NCBI GenBank assembly: GCA_020053355.1
Contig: JAGVNI010000016.1
Span: 1 to 64,000, forward strand
Length of the DNA stretch: 64,000 bases
From: an archaeon
Lineage (GTDB): Archaea; Micrarchaeota; Micrarchaeia; Anstonellales; Bilamarchaeaceae
Direction: 5' to 3'
The notes beneath the pieces are model-generated. The model saw nothing but the letters and a program-made list of their open reading frames with translations, did no database searches and was not told the origin of the DNA. Of this stretch, positions 27,445 through 34,839 are shown one piece after another. How positions within the stretch are numbered: the first letter of the stretch is position 1; each line of letters begins with the position of its first letter. The position numbers and the translations under genes were made by a program.

Positions 27445-29254
27445 CGGACTGAAAGACGAGATTGCATCGATGCTTGCCGGCGCAACGGGGGCGTCGAAGG
27501 AAGAGGCGCTTGCGACAATAGAGCCGGGAAAAGTCGGGGACATATCCAGCAGGCTCGCGTTCACTTTAGCCAAGGAGAAAAAAGAGAATCCGGCCAAGCT
27601 GGCTGCGGACATCTCAAAGAAGCTGAACGCCTCCTCCAGTTTCGACAAAATCGAGGCCATGGGGCCTTACATCAACTTCTACCTCAGCGACAAGGCTTTC
27701 TCCTCAATCCTCTCGGACATCATCGAAAAGAAAGAGAAATACGGGTCCGGAAGGAAGAAGAAAGGCAAGGTCATCATCGAATTCCCCTCCGTCAACCCGA
27801 ACAAGCCCTGGCACATCGGCCATCTTAGGAACGCCCTTCTTGGCGACTCGGTCGCCCGCGTCCTCGAATTCGACGGCTTTGCTGTCGAGCGCATGGATTA
27901 CATAGATGATTTGGGCCTCCAGGTGGCGCAAAGCCTCTGGGGCTTCCTGAACTACGATTCCAATCCCAACGGCAAATTCGACACGTGGCTCGGCCACCAG
28001 TACGTTGGCATCGCGAAGAAGTTCGAAGAGGACAAATCCGTCGTGGAAGGCGTGCGCGAGACGCTTAAGCATATGGAAGAGGGGGGCAACGAGATTGCGC
28101 GCGCAGGCAGGGAACTCGCCGAAAAATGCGTGGCCGGCCAGTACCAGACGTCGTTCGAGTTCGGCATCTACCATGACGTCCTCGTTTTCGAGAGCGACAT
28201 TATGAGGACCATATTCTCCGAGGGCGTGGCGCAGATCCGGGAGAATAAGGCGGTTGTTCTGGAAAGCGAAGGCAAGAACGCAGGCTGCTGGGTAGTGAAG
28301 CTTGGCGAGGAATTCGAGAAGGAATTCGGGAAGATGGAGAACCCCGACAAGGTCCTAATCCGGAGCGACGGCACCGCCGTCTACACCGGAAAAGACGTGA
28401 TATTCCACCTCTGGAAGTTCGGGAAGCTGAAGAACAAGTTCGGCTACTCCCCTTTCATAGTCCAGCCTAACGGAAAGACCGCATATAAGACGGTCCCGGG
28501 CGGCGCGGACATGGGGTTCGGCTCGGCAACGAGCGCGATAAACGTCATCGGCGTCGAGCAGAAATATCCGCAACGGGTGATTGTGGAAGTCCTGCGGCGC
28601 CTTAAATACGATGGCGAGGCCTCGAACCTCCATCACCTCTCATACGAGCATGTCGGCCTTCCTGACGAGAAATTCTCCGGGAGGAAAGGCACGTGGGTTG
28701 GCTTCACGGCAGACGAGCTACTCGCGGAGGCGAAAACGCGCGTCATGGAAAAAATAAAGGTCGATGCCGAACCCGAGGAGAAGACGGCGATAGCGAAAAT
28801 CGTCGGCGCCGGCGCGATAAAATACTCGTTCTTGCGCACCAGTTCAGACAAGCGCATCACGTTCAAATGGGAGGACGCACTGAATATGGAGGGCGACTCC
28901 GGCCCCTACCTCCAGTATGCCTACGTAAGGACGCGGGGAATCCTGGGCAAGGCGCAGGATAAGCCTTCCGTCGAATCCGTGGCATTCGGCAAGGAGGAGA
29001 GGGCGCTTATCAAGCGCCTCGCTATGCTGCGCGACATCGTGGCAAGGAGCGCCAAGGAGCGCGCCCCGCACCACATAACCCAGTATGCCCTCGATATCTC
29101 GGCTGACTTCAGCTCCTTCTACACGAACTGCCCCGTCCTTGTTGCGGAGGATGCGAAGGTCCGCAAGACCCGGCTCGCAATCACGCAGGCAACGGGAATC
29201 GCGCTGAAGAACGCGCTCAACCTCCTTGGGATAGACTGCCCGCAGAGGATGTAA
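27437..29254 (+). CDS. argS: Arginyl-tRNA synthetase
   Basis: Class I aminoacyl-tRNA synthetase that charges tRNA-Arg. An N-terminal Add1-like domain (about 1-100) precedes the HIGH motif (WHIGH, H126). Then come the Rossmann core with YIDDLG, a KMSKS-equivalent FSGRKG near residue 412 and a helical anticodon-binding domain with LQYAYVR. Length about 605, normal for the family. Start: GTG 27428 is possible, but AGGTG at 27426-27430 sits six bases before TTG 27437, so TTG is preferred. The start lies inside the end of purL (8 bp overlap from the TTG), indicating translational coupling. Confidence 0.92.
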   Translation: MLDGLKDEIASMLAGATGASKEEALATIEPGKVGDISSRLAFTLAKEKKENPAKLAADISKKLNASSSFDKIEAMGPYINFYLSDKAFSSILSDIIEKKEKYGSGRKKKGKVIIEFPSVNPNKPWHIGHLRNALLGDSVARVLEFDGFAVERMDYIDDLGLQVAQSLWGFLNYDSNPNGKFDTWLGHQYVGIAKKFEEDKSVVEGVRETLKHMEEGGNEIARAGRELAEKCVAGQYQTSFEFGIYHDVLVFESDIMRTIFSEGVAQIRENKAVVLESEGKNAGCWVVKLGEEFEKEFGKMENPDKVLIRSDGTAVYTGKDVIFHLWKFGKLKNKFGYSPFIVQPNGKTAYKTVPGGADMGFGSATSAINVIGVEQKYPQRVIVEVLRRLKYDGEASNLHHLSYEHVGLPDEKFSGRKGTWVGFTADELLAEAKTRVMEKIKVDAEPEEKTAIAKIVGAGAIKYSFLRTSSDKRITFKWEDALNMEGDSGPYLQYAYVRTRGILGKAQDKPSVESVAFGKEERALIKRLAMLRDIVARSAKERAPHHITQYALDISADFSSFYTNCPVLVAEDAKVRKTRLAITQATGIALKNALNLLGIDCPQRM

Positions 29255-29271
29255 TGCTCAAAGGTGTTACT

Positions 29272-29565
29272 ATGAAAATGGCCATATTCAGCATCATGCT
29301 GCTTGCGGCGATAGCCCCTGCGGCATATGCCCAGACCTGGTGCGAGGAGAGCTGCTGCGACGAGTCCGGCGGCTCATGGGATTCGGACTACGAGATGTGC
29401 GATTCTCCCGGCGGTTCGTATTACACGTGCATAAGCGACTACTGCTCATCATCCACGAGCGGTTCCAGCAGCTCGGGAAACGTCTCCTGCTGCGGCTCAG
29501 GATTCATCCTGGGTGCAGTCGGCGGCCTTGCGTTCCTTGGCATGAACCGGAAGGTGGCCGGATGA
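29272..29565 (+). CDS. Small Cys-rich exported membrane protein (tandem copy 1)
   Basis: 97 residues from ATG 29272, preceded by AAAGGTG at 29260-29266. An in-frame ATG at 29254 overlapping the argS stop is the alternative. A signal peptide (MKMAIFSIMLLAAIAPAAYA) is followed by a Cys-rich ectodomain with pattern C-x3-CC-x6-G-x-W-x-S-D, then C, C and YC, a Ser-rich linker, CC and a C-terminal hydrophobic segment (GFILGAVGGLAFLG) ending in basic residues. This implies a membrane-anchored extracytoplasmic mini-domain stabilised by disulphides. The next gene encodes a diverged copy. No known family recognised. Confidence 0.75.
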   Translation: MKMAIFSIMLLAAIAPAAYAQTWCEESCCDESGGSWDSDYEMCDSPGGSYYTCISDYCSSSTSGSSSSGNVSCCGSGFILGAVGGLAFLGMNRKVAG

Positions 29566-29858
29566 AGGCGCTACCCGCCTTTCTCATCCTTTTTTTCGCC
29601 ATGCCTATGGCGTTTGCGGCAAGCGACTGCGAGCATACATGCTGCGACAAGCACAACGGCTGGTGGGATGACGATTTCGACGACTGCAAGCAGGCGAACG
29701 CCGGGTTCGACACATGCCTGTCCGACTGCGAGGCTGCCGTGTGGGCCGCACGCCCGCAGGGCCCTGATACGACCGGCGGCACCCACTACGAATGCAAGGC
29801 CGGATTCATCCTTCTCGCACTCGGCGTTTCTGCCGCGCTGATAGCGGGGAAAGCCTGA
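29562..29858 (+). CDS. Small Cys-rich exported membrane protein (tandem copy 2)
   Basis: 98 residues from ATG 29562, which overlaps the stop of copy 1 (ATGA). AGGTGG lies just upstream. Signal peptide ending MPMAFAA, then DCEHTCCDKHNGWWDDDFDDC, C, C, a short linker, one Cys, and a C-terminal membrane segment (GFILLALGVSAALIAG). The C-x3-CC / G-x-W-x-D / C...C layout and the GFIL membrane start match copy 1, so the two are paralogues. The next gene is convergent, with only 4 bp between the stops. Function unknown. Confidence 0.75.
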   Translation: MKALPAFLILFFAMPMAFAASDCEHTCCDKHNGWWDDDFDDCKQANAGFDTCLSDCEAAVWAARPQGPDTTGGTHYECKAGFILLALGVSAALIAGKA

Positions 29859-29862
29859 ACCC

Positions 29863-30198
29863 TCACTTCTTTTCTTCAAGTAGGCTTTTCGGTATCTCGT
29901 ACGTGAGCGGGTTGGAGTTCGACCACCTGCTCCCGGAAATCGTTACCTTCCCCTTCCTCATGGCGCGCTTCACGGCCGAGTTCGCCTCCCGCATCCCCCC
30001 GAAAAGCCAGAAGGCGATGAGCGCAAGGATAAGCAACGGGGAAACCGTGCAGGTGATGATTGGATAGATGTTCCCCAGTCCCATCGACACCAGGAACGAT
30101 ATCATGAGGGCGAAGTAAAGGAAATAATAGATGAGCATGTTCTTCATCCGGATAGTCACGTTGTCCGCCGTCTCTGTCCGGTCGTAGAAGAATCCCAT
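29863..30198 (-). CDS. Small membrane protein downstream of rio1
   Basis: 111 residues from ATG at 30198, preceded by AGGTG inside the rio1 stop region. An in-frame start six codons upstream is less likely. A short cytoplasmic N-terminus (MGFFYDRTETADN) leads into two hydrophobic spans (about 20-40 and 48-70), then a basic tail (REANSAVKRAMRKGK) and a polar C-terminus. It follows rio1 by one base and is probably co-transcribed. No family recognised; a topology with both ends in the cytoplasm is likely. Confidence 0.7.
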   Translation of the reverse strand: MGFFYDRTETADNVTIRMKNMLIYYFLYFALMISFLVSMGLGNIYPIITCTVSPLLILALIAFWLFGGMREANSAVKRAMRKGKVTISGSRWSNSNPLTYEIPKSLLEEKK

Positions 30199-30199
30199 A

Positions 30200-30925
30200 T
30201 CAACACCTAATCGCATCGAGGGTCTTTTTGAGGTCCCTGTCCACGCCGTTCCTATGGAAAAACTTGAGGATTATCGCCACATCGCGCTCCAGGAAGCGCT
30301 CGGCGTGCGGATGGCGCGTAATCACGCCCTGCCCGAAATCAATCAAATATGGCACGTCGCCCATCATTATGTTGTACTCGCTCAAATCCGCGTGCACCAG
30401 GCTCTCCTTGTACATCTTGCGGACATCGGCCAGGATGGAATCCAGGTCCGATTCGCCGTGCAGCGGCCCGACCATGTTCATGGTCGGGTAAGGCAATTCG
30501 CCCTCGCCCAAGAAACTCATCACGAGGACGCGGTTTATCAGGAAATACGGTTTCGGCGAATGGATGCCTATCCGTTCGCAGATTTCGAGGTTCTTGAACT
30601 CTTTTCTCGCAAAAGCCCTGACGATGTCCCGGTCGTTGTGCTTTATCCTCTCGAAGCGGGGGTCGCCCTCGAGGTAGTCCATTTTCCTGAAAAACGGGGC
30701 CGTCTCGTTCTTGTATATCTTCACCGCGACGTACTTCCCGTCAGGAGTCGTTGCCCGGAAGACGTTGGCTTCTTTCCCGGTGGAAACCGGGTAATCCACC
30801 GACTGCAGGACGCCTTTTTTCATGAGTTTCGAGAGGTCGAGGAGGGCTTCGCGGTCGAAGACCTCGCTTTCGGTCTTGAACCGCTCTTTCAGCTGGTGGT
30901 CCTCCTTGAGGGGTTTTTTCGTCAT
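30200..30925 (-). CDS. rio1: RIO1-type atypical serine kinase
   Basis: 241 residues from ATG 30925. Contains the RIO signatures: STGKEANVF (flexible P-loop), VAVKIYK (ATP-binding Lys), VHADLSEYNIM (catalytic Asp and metal-binding Asn) and LIDFGQ (DFG-equivalent Asp). SEYN after the catalytic loop and STGKEANV favour Rio1 over Rio2, and there is no N-terminal winged helix. In archaea these kinases/ATPases act in small-subunit ribosome maturation, which fits the nearby translation factors. The mRNA looks leaderless, with a TATA box 25-30 bp before the start. Confidence 0.92.
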   Translation of the reverse strand: MTKKPLKEDHQLKERFKTESEVFDREALLDLSKLMKKGVLQSVDYPVSTGKEANVFRATTPDGKYVAVKIYKNETAPFFRKMDYLEGDPRFERIKHNDRDIVRAFARKEFKNLEICERIGIHSPKPYFLINRVLVMSFLGEGELPYPTMNMVGPLHGESDLDSILADVRKMYKESLVHADLSEYNIMMGDVPYLIDFGQGVITRHPHAERFLERDVAIILKFFHRNGVDRDLKKTLDAIRC

Positions 30926-30948
30926 CGGATAGGACTAGGGCGTTATTC

Positions 30949-30957
30949 AATATAAAT
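30949..30957 (-). promoter_or_regulatory. TATA box for rio1
   Basis: On the minus strand this reads TTTATATTG, centred about 28 bp before the rio1 ATG at 30925. The spacing predicts a leaderless or nearly leaderless transcript. Confidence 0.55.
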
Positions 30958-31058
30958 TCACCACTTCCCGTCCCCAAATAAAAAATGCCGGGATGGCGAA
31001 ATCTGGCCCCCTGCGAATCCAAATAGGTGCTAAGTGAATTTTAATCACAAATAGCTAT

Positions 31059-31067
31059 TTTTAAAAA
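31059..31067 (+). promoter_or_regulatory. TATA box for the orphan lipoprotein gene
   Basis: TTTTAAAAA-like element about 30 bp before ATG 31093, in the AT-rich stretch between divergent genes. Confidence 0.5.
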
Positions 31068-31092
31068 CATTATCTATTATTAGATATGTTGT

Positions 31093-31542
31093 ATGAAATC
31101 CCGTTATCTAGGCGCTATAATTGTTGCAGCTACTCTGGCCTCGTGTGATGGCCCCAGGCAGGAAACCGGAAACCTGCGGCAAAGGGAATCCCTGGAACTC
31201 AAATTCGTCAGGCCGTCCGCTTTTTTGGATTGGGACCCGGCTACTGAAGCGAGTTGCCGCAGTGCCACGCAAATAGCCGGCATAGTCGCGTATTCAAGAA
31301 AACGCGAAGGAGCCCTCAGGCTTGCCCTGGGGGCCGGACCTGGCGAAGAGATTAAGGCCTCGGTTTCGTTCACGGAAAATGGAATCAACAAGGCATTTGC
31401 ACAAAAATGCGGTTTGGATGGCTGCGATTCTCAGACGGATGTGACATCCGAGCTAATCCCCATCGGTCAGCGCCAAGCCGTTACCGGCTCCTGCACAGGG
31501 ACGATTCGTGTGACGCTTCCCATGGAATGGGAAAAAGAATAA
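31093..31542 (+). CDS. Predicted lipoprotein, unknown function
   Basis: 149 residues from ATG 31093. The N-terminus (MKSRYLGAIIVAATLASC) is a short signal peptide with a lipobox LASC, so lipid attachment at Cys18 is predicted, followed by a polar DGPRQETGN linker. The mature part has four further Cys, two of them in CGLDGCDS and one in GSCTGTIRV, consistent with a disulphide-stabilised extracytoplasmic domain. It is a single-gene unit with its own TATA box and meets aIF1A convergently with no gap between stops. No homologous family recognised. Confidence 0.75.
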   Translation: MKSRYLGAIIVAATLASCDGPRQETGNLRQRESLELKFVRPSAFLDWDPATEASCRSATQIAGIVAYSRKREGALRLALGAGPGEEIKASVSFTENGINKAFAQKCGLDGCDSQTDVTSELIPIGQRQAVTGSCTGTIRVTLPMEWEKE

Positions 31543-31884
31543 TCAGATGTGGCCCTCTTCCTTCAGGATTCTCGCCTGAAGCGGGAAGTAGCGCCAGATG
31601 ACGTCCCCTTTCTTGTCGCCTTGTATCTCGAAAGGCTTCACGATTACGACGTCGCCCTCTTTCACCCAAATCTTGTTCTTGAGTTTCCCCGGGATGCGGC
31701 ACATCCTTTCCTTGCCGTCCTTGCAGGCGACCTTCATTCTTGATCCGCCCATCAGGCCGAGAACTATTCCCAGGGTCTCTCCTTCGCGGGGGAACCTGAG
31801 CCTTCTCCTTTCCTCATCCCTGCTTAAGGGCGGGGCGCCTCCGCCTGGTTTCTTCTTTGCGCCGCCACGGTATCCAAATGCCAA
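31543..31884 (-). CDS. eif1A: Translation initiation factor aIF1A
   Basis: 113 residues. OB-fold protein that binds the small-subunit A site during initiation. Visible are the basic N-terminal tail (GGAKKKPGGG), the core E(G)ETLGIVLGLMGGSRMKVACKDGKERMCRIPGKLKNKIWVKEGDVV in register with the family, and a C-terminal YFPLQARILKEEG. The only start in register with the family N-terminus (MAFGYRGG) is TTG at 31884, with AAGGTGA six bases upstream; the nearby ATG is out of frame. No good TATA box lies close by. Confidence 0.95.
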   Translation of the reverse strand: MAFGYRGGAKKKPGGGAPPLSRDEERRRLRFPREGETLGIVLGLMGGSRMKVACKDGKERMCRIPGKLKNKIWVKEGDVVIVKPFEIQGDKKGDVIWRYFPLQARILKEEGHI

Positions 31885-31890
31885 ACCATA

Positions 31891-31897
31891 TCACCTT
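31891..31897 (-). promoter_or_regulatory. Shine-Dalgarno fixing the TTG start of aIF1A
   Basis: AAGGTGA on the minus strand, six bases before TTG 31884. It overlaps an out-of-frame ATG, so it helps identify the rare initiation codon. Confidence 0.6.
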
Positions 31898-31935
31898 AAC
31901 ACGATGTTTTAGGGCGCCTTTTCCTAAAAGGCGCA

Positions 31936-32352
31936 TCATCTGACTGCTTTCCTTGCGCCGCACGCCTCGCATACGAGGTTGCGCACGCGGTGGCCCAGAT
32001 CCTCCAGGTGGGTATCCGGCCTGTTGCATTCCTTGCAAATGACATACTTGCCTACGAACTCCTCGAGCTTCCGATTCACCATGTCGCCGGTAAGCTTCCT
32101 CTGGAGGACTAGCCGCTCGCCGACGACTTCGACCGGAACGGCCATCTCTTTCGAGAGGTGCTTCGACACTAAAACCGGGTCGCGCCGTATCTTGTCGCAG
32201 ACTGCCTTGAAGTTCTTGATTATCGTCTTGTTGCCCTCTGTGAAGAAATCGAAACGCGGCATCTCAAAGCGCTCGCCGGTGCCCGTGGTCCGCTCGGGCA
32301 GCTTCTTGTATATGTCGTCAAGTAGGGATTCGTAATCTTTCTCAGAACTCAT
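31936..32352 (-). CDS. eif2B: Translation initiation factor aIF2 subunit beta
   Basis: 138 residues from ATG 32352. Subunit of the aIF2 heterotrimer that delivers initiator tRNA. An N-terminal helix (YESLLDDIYKKLPE) that docks on aIF2 gamma is followed by the alpha-beta core (KTIIKNF, RDPVLVSKHLSKEMA, GERLVLQRKLT) and a C-terminal zinc ribbon (CKEC near 107-110 and CEAC near 129-132). The TATA box about 26 bp upstream and the lack of a Shine-Dalgarno point to a leaderless mRNA. An upstream in-frame TTG at 32367 is less likely. Confidence 0.95.
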   Translation of the reverse strand: MSSEKDYESLLDDIYKKLPERTTGTGERFEMPRFDFFTEGNKTIIKNFKAVCDKIRRDPVLVSKHLSKEMAVPVEVVGERLVLQRKLTGDMVNRKLEEFVGKYVICKECNRPDTHLEDLGHRVRNLVCEACGARKAVR

Positions 32353-32373
32353 ATATGAGATTAACAAGTAATG

Positions 32374-32382
32374 CTTTATAAT
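32374..32382 (-). promoter_or_regulatory. TATA box for aIF2 beta
   Basis: ATTATAAAG on the minus strand, centred 26 bp before ATG 32352, ideal spacing for a leaderless archaeal promoter. Confidence 0.65.
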
Positions 32383-32412
32383 CTCTCTCGTTGGGCGCCC
32401 GGGTGCGATGAT

Positions 32413-33663
32413 TCAGGTGCCTTCCTCCCAGCTGTGGAGGTACTTCTCCTGCTCTTTTGTGAGCGTGTCCTTCCGCACGCCCATGGCTTCGAGCTGCAGT
32501 TCCGCAATCCTGTCATCGATGGCATGGGGCAGGGTAATGACGCCGGGCTTCAGCTTCCCCCTGTTTTTCACCAGGTATTCGCATGCCAGGGACTGGCCTG
32601 CGAACGATGTCGCCATCACCTCGCTGGGGTGGCCTTCGGCCGCGGCCAGGTTGATGAGCCTGCCTTCGCCGCAGAGGAATACCTTCTTTCCGGCAACGTC
32701 ATACTCGTCCAGGAACGGCCGAATCCTCCTCTTCTTGAATTCCTTGTTCATCGAAGCCACATCAACCTCGCAGTCGAAGTGCCCCGAGTTCGCGAGAATA
32801 GCCCCGTCCTTCATCTTTTTGATATGCTCAAGGCGTATCACGTCCTTGTCTCCTGTCACTGTCAGGAATATGTCCCCGATGATTGCAGCTTCGGCAATCG
32901 GCAGGACGCGGTATCCATCGAGCGTTGCAGTCAGCGCCCTAAAAGCGTCGACTTCAGTGACGACTACCTGGGCGCCCATGCCCTTTGCCCGGAGGGCGAC
33001 CCCCTTGCCGCAGTCCCCGTAGCCGCATACGACAAAAACCTTGCCTGCAATCAGCGTGTTCGTCGCCCTGAGGATGCCGTCGATGGTCGACTGCCCCGTG
33101 CCGTAATAATTGTCAAGAAGGTGCTTGGTCTTGTTGTCGTTGACCGCGACCACCGGATATTTGAGCGCCGAATCCGCCTCCATCGCCCTGAGCCTTATGA
33201 CCCCCGTGGTGGTCTCCTCGCACCCGCCAATCAGCCGGCCGAGCATGTCCTTGTGCTTTGTGTGCAGGGCGTTGACCAGGTCGCAGCCATCGTCTATCGT
33301 CAGGTCCGGCTTGTGCCTGATGACCTCCTCTATATACCTGTAATATTCCTCCTTCGTCTCGCCTTTTTTCGCATATACCGCGACGCCTTCGGCGGCAAGC
33401 GCGGCCGCGACGTCATCCTGCGTCGAAAGCGGGTTGCAGCCGGCTATGGCCACAACCGCCCCCCCTGCCCGGAGCGCGCGCACCAGCACCGCGGTCTCCT
33501 TGGTCACATGCAGGGCCATGCCGATGCTGTGCCCCTTAAACGGCAGCTCTTTCTCAAACCTCTTCCTCAGCATGAGCATTATCGGCATGTTGCGCTCCGC
33601 GTACTCGATATTGAGCTTTCCCTGCCCGGCAAGGGACATGTCCCGCACTTCATAATCAGCCAT
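32413..33663 (-). CDS. ahcY: S-adenosylhomocysteine hydrolase
   Basis: 416 residues. Reversible NAD-dependent cleavage of SAH to homocysteine and adenosine, which removes the product of SAM-dependent methylation. Motifs: EETTTG (149-154), NDNKTKHLLDN and YGTGQS (175-192) in the substrate site, NAD-binding GYGDCGKG (214-221), NSGHFD, and a C-terminal HPSEVM and LPHAIDD. Length is usual for the short archaeal/bacterial form. A TATA box 24-31 bp before ATG 33663 suggests a leaderless transcript. An MTA/SAH deaminase is encoded 10 kb away, so this genome may have two SAH outlets. Confidence 0.95.
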   Translation of the reverse strand: MADYEVRDMSLAGQGKLNIEYAERNMPIMLMLRKRFEKELPFKGHSIGMALHVTKETAVLVRALRAGGAVVAIAGCNPLSTQDDVAAALAAEGVAVYAKKGETKEEYYRYIEEVIRHKPDLTIDDGCDLVNALHTKHKDMLGRLIGGCEETTTGVIRLRAMEADSALKYPVVAVNDNKTKHLLDNYYGTGQSTIDGILRATNTLIAGKVFVVCGYGDCGKGVALRAKGMGAQVVVTEVDAFRALTATLDGYRVLPIAEAAIIGDIFLTVTGDKDVIRLEHIKKMKDGAILANSGHFDCEVDVASMNKEFKKRRIRPFLDEYDVAGKKVFLCGEGRLINLAAAEGHPSEVMATSFAGQSLACEYLVKNRGKLKPGVITLPHAIDDRIAELQLEAMGVRKDTLTKEQEKYLHSWEEGT

Positions 33664-33686
33664 GGGTTGGATTTCCCACCCAAGGA

Positions 33687-33694
33687 TTTTAAAG
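33687..33694 (-). promoter_or_regulatory. TATA box for ahcY
   Basis: CTTTAAAA on the minus strand, centred about 27 bp before ATG 33663. Confidence 0.55.
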
Positions 33695-33739
33695 ATGAGT
33701 CGCGTAGCTGCTTACGACGCTGACCATCACACATATCCA

Positions 33740-33761
33740 TTTAAATATATATCCGGATATA
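33740..33761 (+). promoter_or_regulatory. TATA box and palindromic operator of the PadR/ABC operon
   Basis: TTTAAATATA forms the TATA element, merging into a perfect 14-bp palindrome TATATCCGGATATA at 33748-33761, which ends 15 bp before the ATG at 33777. The dyad covers the region between the TATA box and the expected transcription start, where a dimeric repressor would block initiation. The first gene encodes a PadR-type regulator, so autoregulation is the natural inference. Confidence 0.6.
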
Positions 33762-33776
33762 GATATATCGTTTATC

Positions 33777-34136
33777 ATGCTTATCCATCCACCCTCAGCA
33801 AAAACAAGGAAGGCCTTCGAGAAACTGGCCTTGCGCCATATGTTCTCGACTTTCCTCCTTTGGTTCATCTCGAAGCACAAGGTGCACGGATATGAATTGA
33901 TTAAAAGGTTTGAGAAGGAAGAGGGATTCAGGGTCACCACCGCCAGCCAGCTTTATCCGATGCTGAAGTCTCTCCTGAACCAGGGGCTCCTGGCGCAGGA
34001 GAAAGAGATGCAGGGCAAGCGGGCGAGGAAGATTTACCGGATAACCCCGAAGGGGAGGGCGCTTCTTTCGGAAGCGAAGAGGTGCATGCACCAGAACCCC
34101 CTGAAGCTGGAGTTTTTACGGGAGATGGTCTCATGA
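33777..34136 (+). CDS. PadR-family transcriptional regulator
   Basis: 119 residues. Winged-helix repressor: LRHMFSTFLLWFISKHKVHGYELIKRF (helices 1-2), TTASQLYPMLKSLLNQGLL (recognition helix region, with Y-P-x-L typical of PadR), and the wing KRARKIYRITPKGRALL. A short C-terminal helix presumably mediates dimerisation, as in PadR subfamily 2. It heads an operon with an ABC exporter; its stop overlaps the ATPase start (ATGA). It probably represses the operon through the palindrome at its promoter until a substrate of the pump appears. The inducer is unknown. Confidence 0.85.
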   Translation: MLIHPPSAKTRKAFEKLALRHMFSTFLLWFISKHKVHGYELIKRFEKEEGFRVTTASQLYPMLKSLLNQGLLAQEKEMQGKRARKIYRITPKGRALLSEAKRCMHQNPLKLEFLREMVS

Positions 34137-34819
34137 GCGCCGGAAACGAAATCATACGGCTTGACAAAATCCGGAAAATCTACCCCATGGGCAAGGGCGT
34201 GACTGTCGAAGCCCTGCGCGGGGTGGACCTGGTCATCAAGAATGGGGAGTTTGTTTCCATCCTGGGCCCAAGCGGCTCGGGCAAATCCACGCTCCTCCAC
34301 ATGATAGGCATCCTGGACAGCCCGACATCCGGCACGCGGTACGTCGACGGAATCGAGACCAGCCGGATGAGCGAGGACGAGCAGGCGCGCATCCGGGGCC
34401 TGAAAATCGGATTCATCTTCCAGACGTTCAACCTGATACCGAGCCTGACCGCGCTTGAAAACGTGGAATTGCCGCTCATGCTCTGCCGGGGCAGCTGCCC
34501 CGGGCGCAGGGGGAAGGCGGCGGCGCTCCTTAAGCAGGTCGGCCTCGGCGAGAGGCTGAACCACCACCCGAACGAGCTTTCAGGGGGCCAGAGGCAGAGG
34601 GTGGCGATAGCGAGGGCGCTTGTGAACGAGCCTGAACTGATACTCGCCGACGAGCCCACCGGGAACCTGGATTCCAAGACCGGGCACGAGATACTGACGC
34701 TCCTTAAAACCCTGCACGACCAGGGGAGGACGGTTGTGATTATCACGCACGACCAGTACATCACCAAGATGACTGACCGTGTAATCCGGATAAAAGACGG
34801 AATGATAGAGAAAGTGTGA
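34133..34819 (+). CDS. MacB/LolD-type ABC transporter ATPase
   Basis: 228 residues from ATG 34133, overlapping the padR stop by 4 bp. All nucleotide-binding motifs are intact: Walker A GPSGSGKS near residue 43, Q-loop FQTFNLIP, signature LSGGQRQRVAIARAL, Walker B LILADEPTGNLD, H-loop ITHD. The LxADEPTGNLDSKTG form and TFNLIPxLTALENVELP are characteristic of MacB/LolD/FtsE-like ATPases that work with FtsX-type permeases, which two downstream genes encode. It provides energy for a mechanotransmission-type exporter. Confidence 0.93.
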   Translation: MSAGNEIIRLDKIRKIYPMGKGVTVEALRGVDLVIKNGEFVSILGPSGSGKSTLLHMIGILDSPTSGTRYVDGIETSRMSEDEQARIRGLKIGFIFQTFNLIPSLTALENVELPLMLCRGSCPGRRGKAAALLKQVGLGERLNHHPNELSGGQRQRVAIARALVNEPELILADEPTGNLDSKTGHEILTLLKTLHDQGRTVVIITHDQYITKMTDRVIRIKDGMIEKV

Positions 34820-34839
34820 AAACCAAAAGGTGTGAATAT

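Noticed and set aside
32371-33723. 450-codon plus-strand frame over ahcY
   Set aside because: The minus strand encodes an intact SAH hydrolase; the plus frame has no family resemblance.
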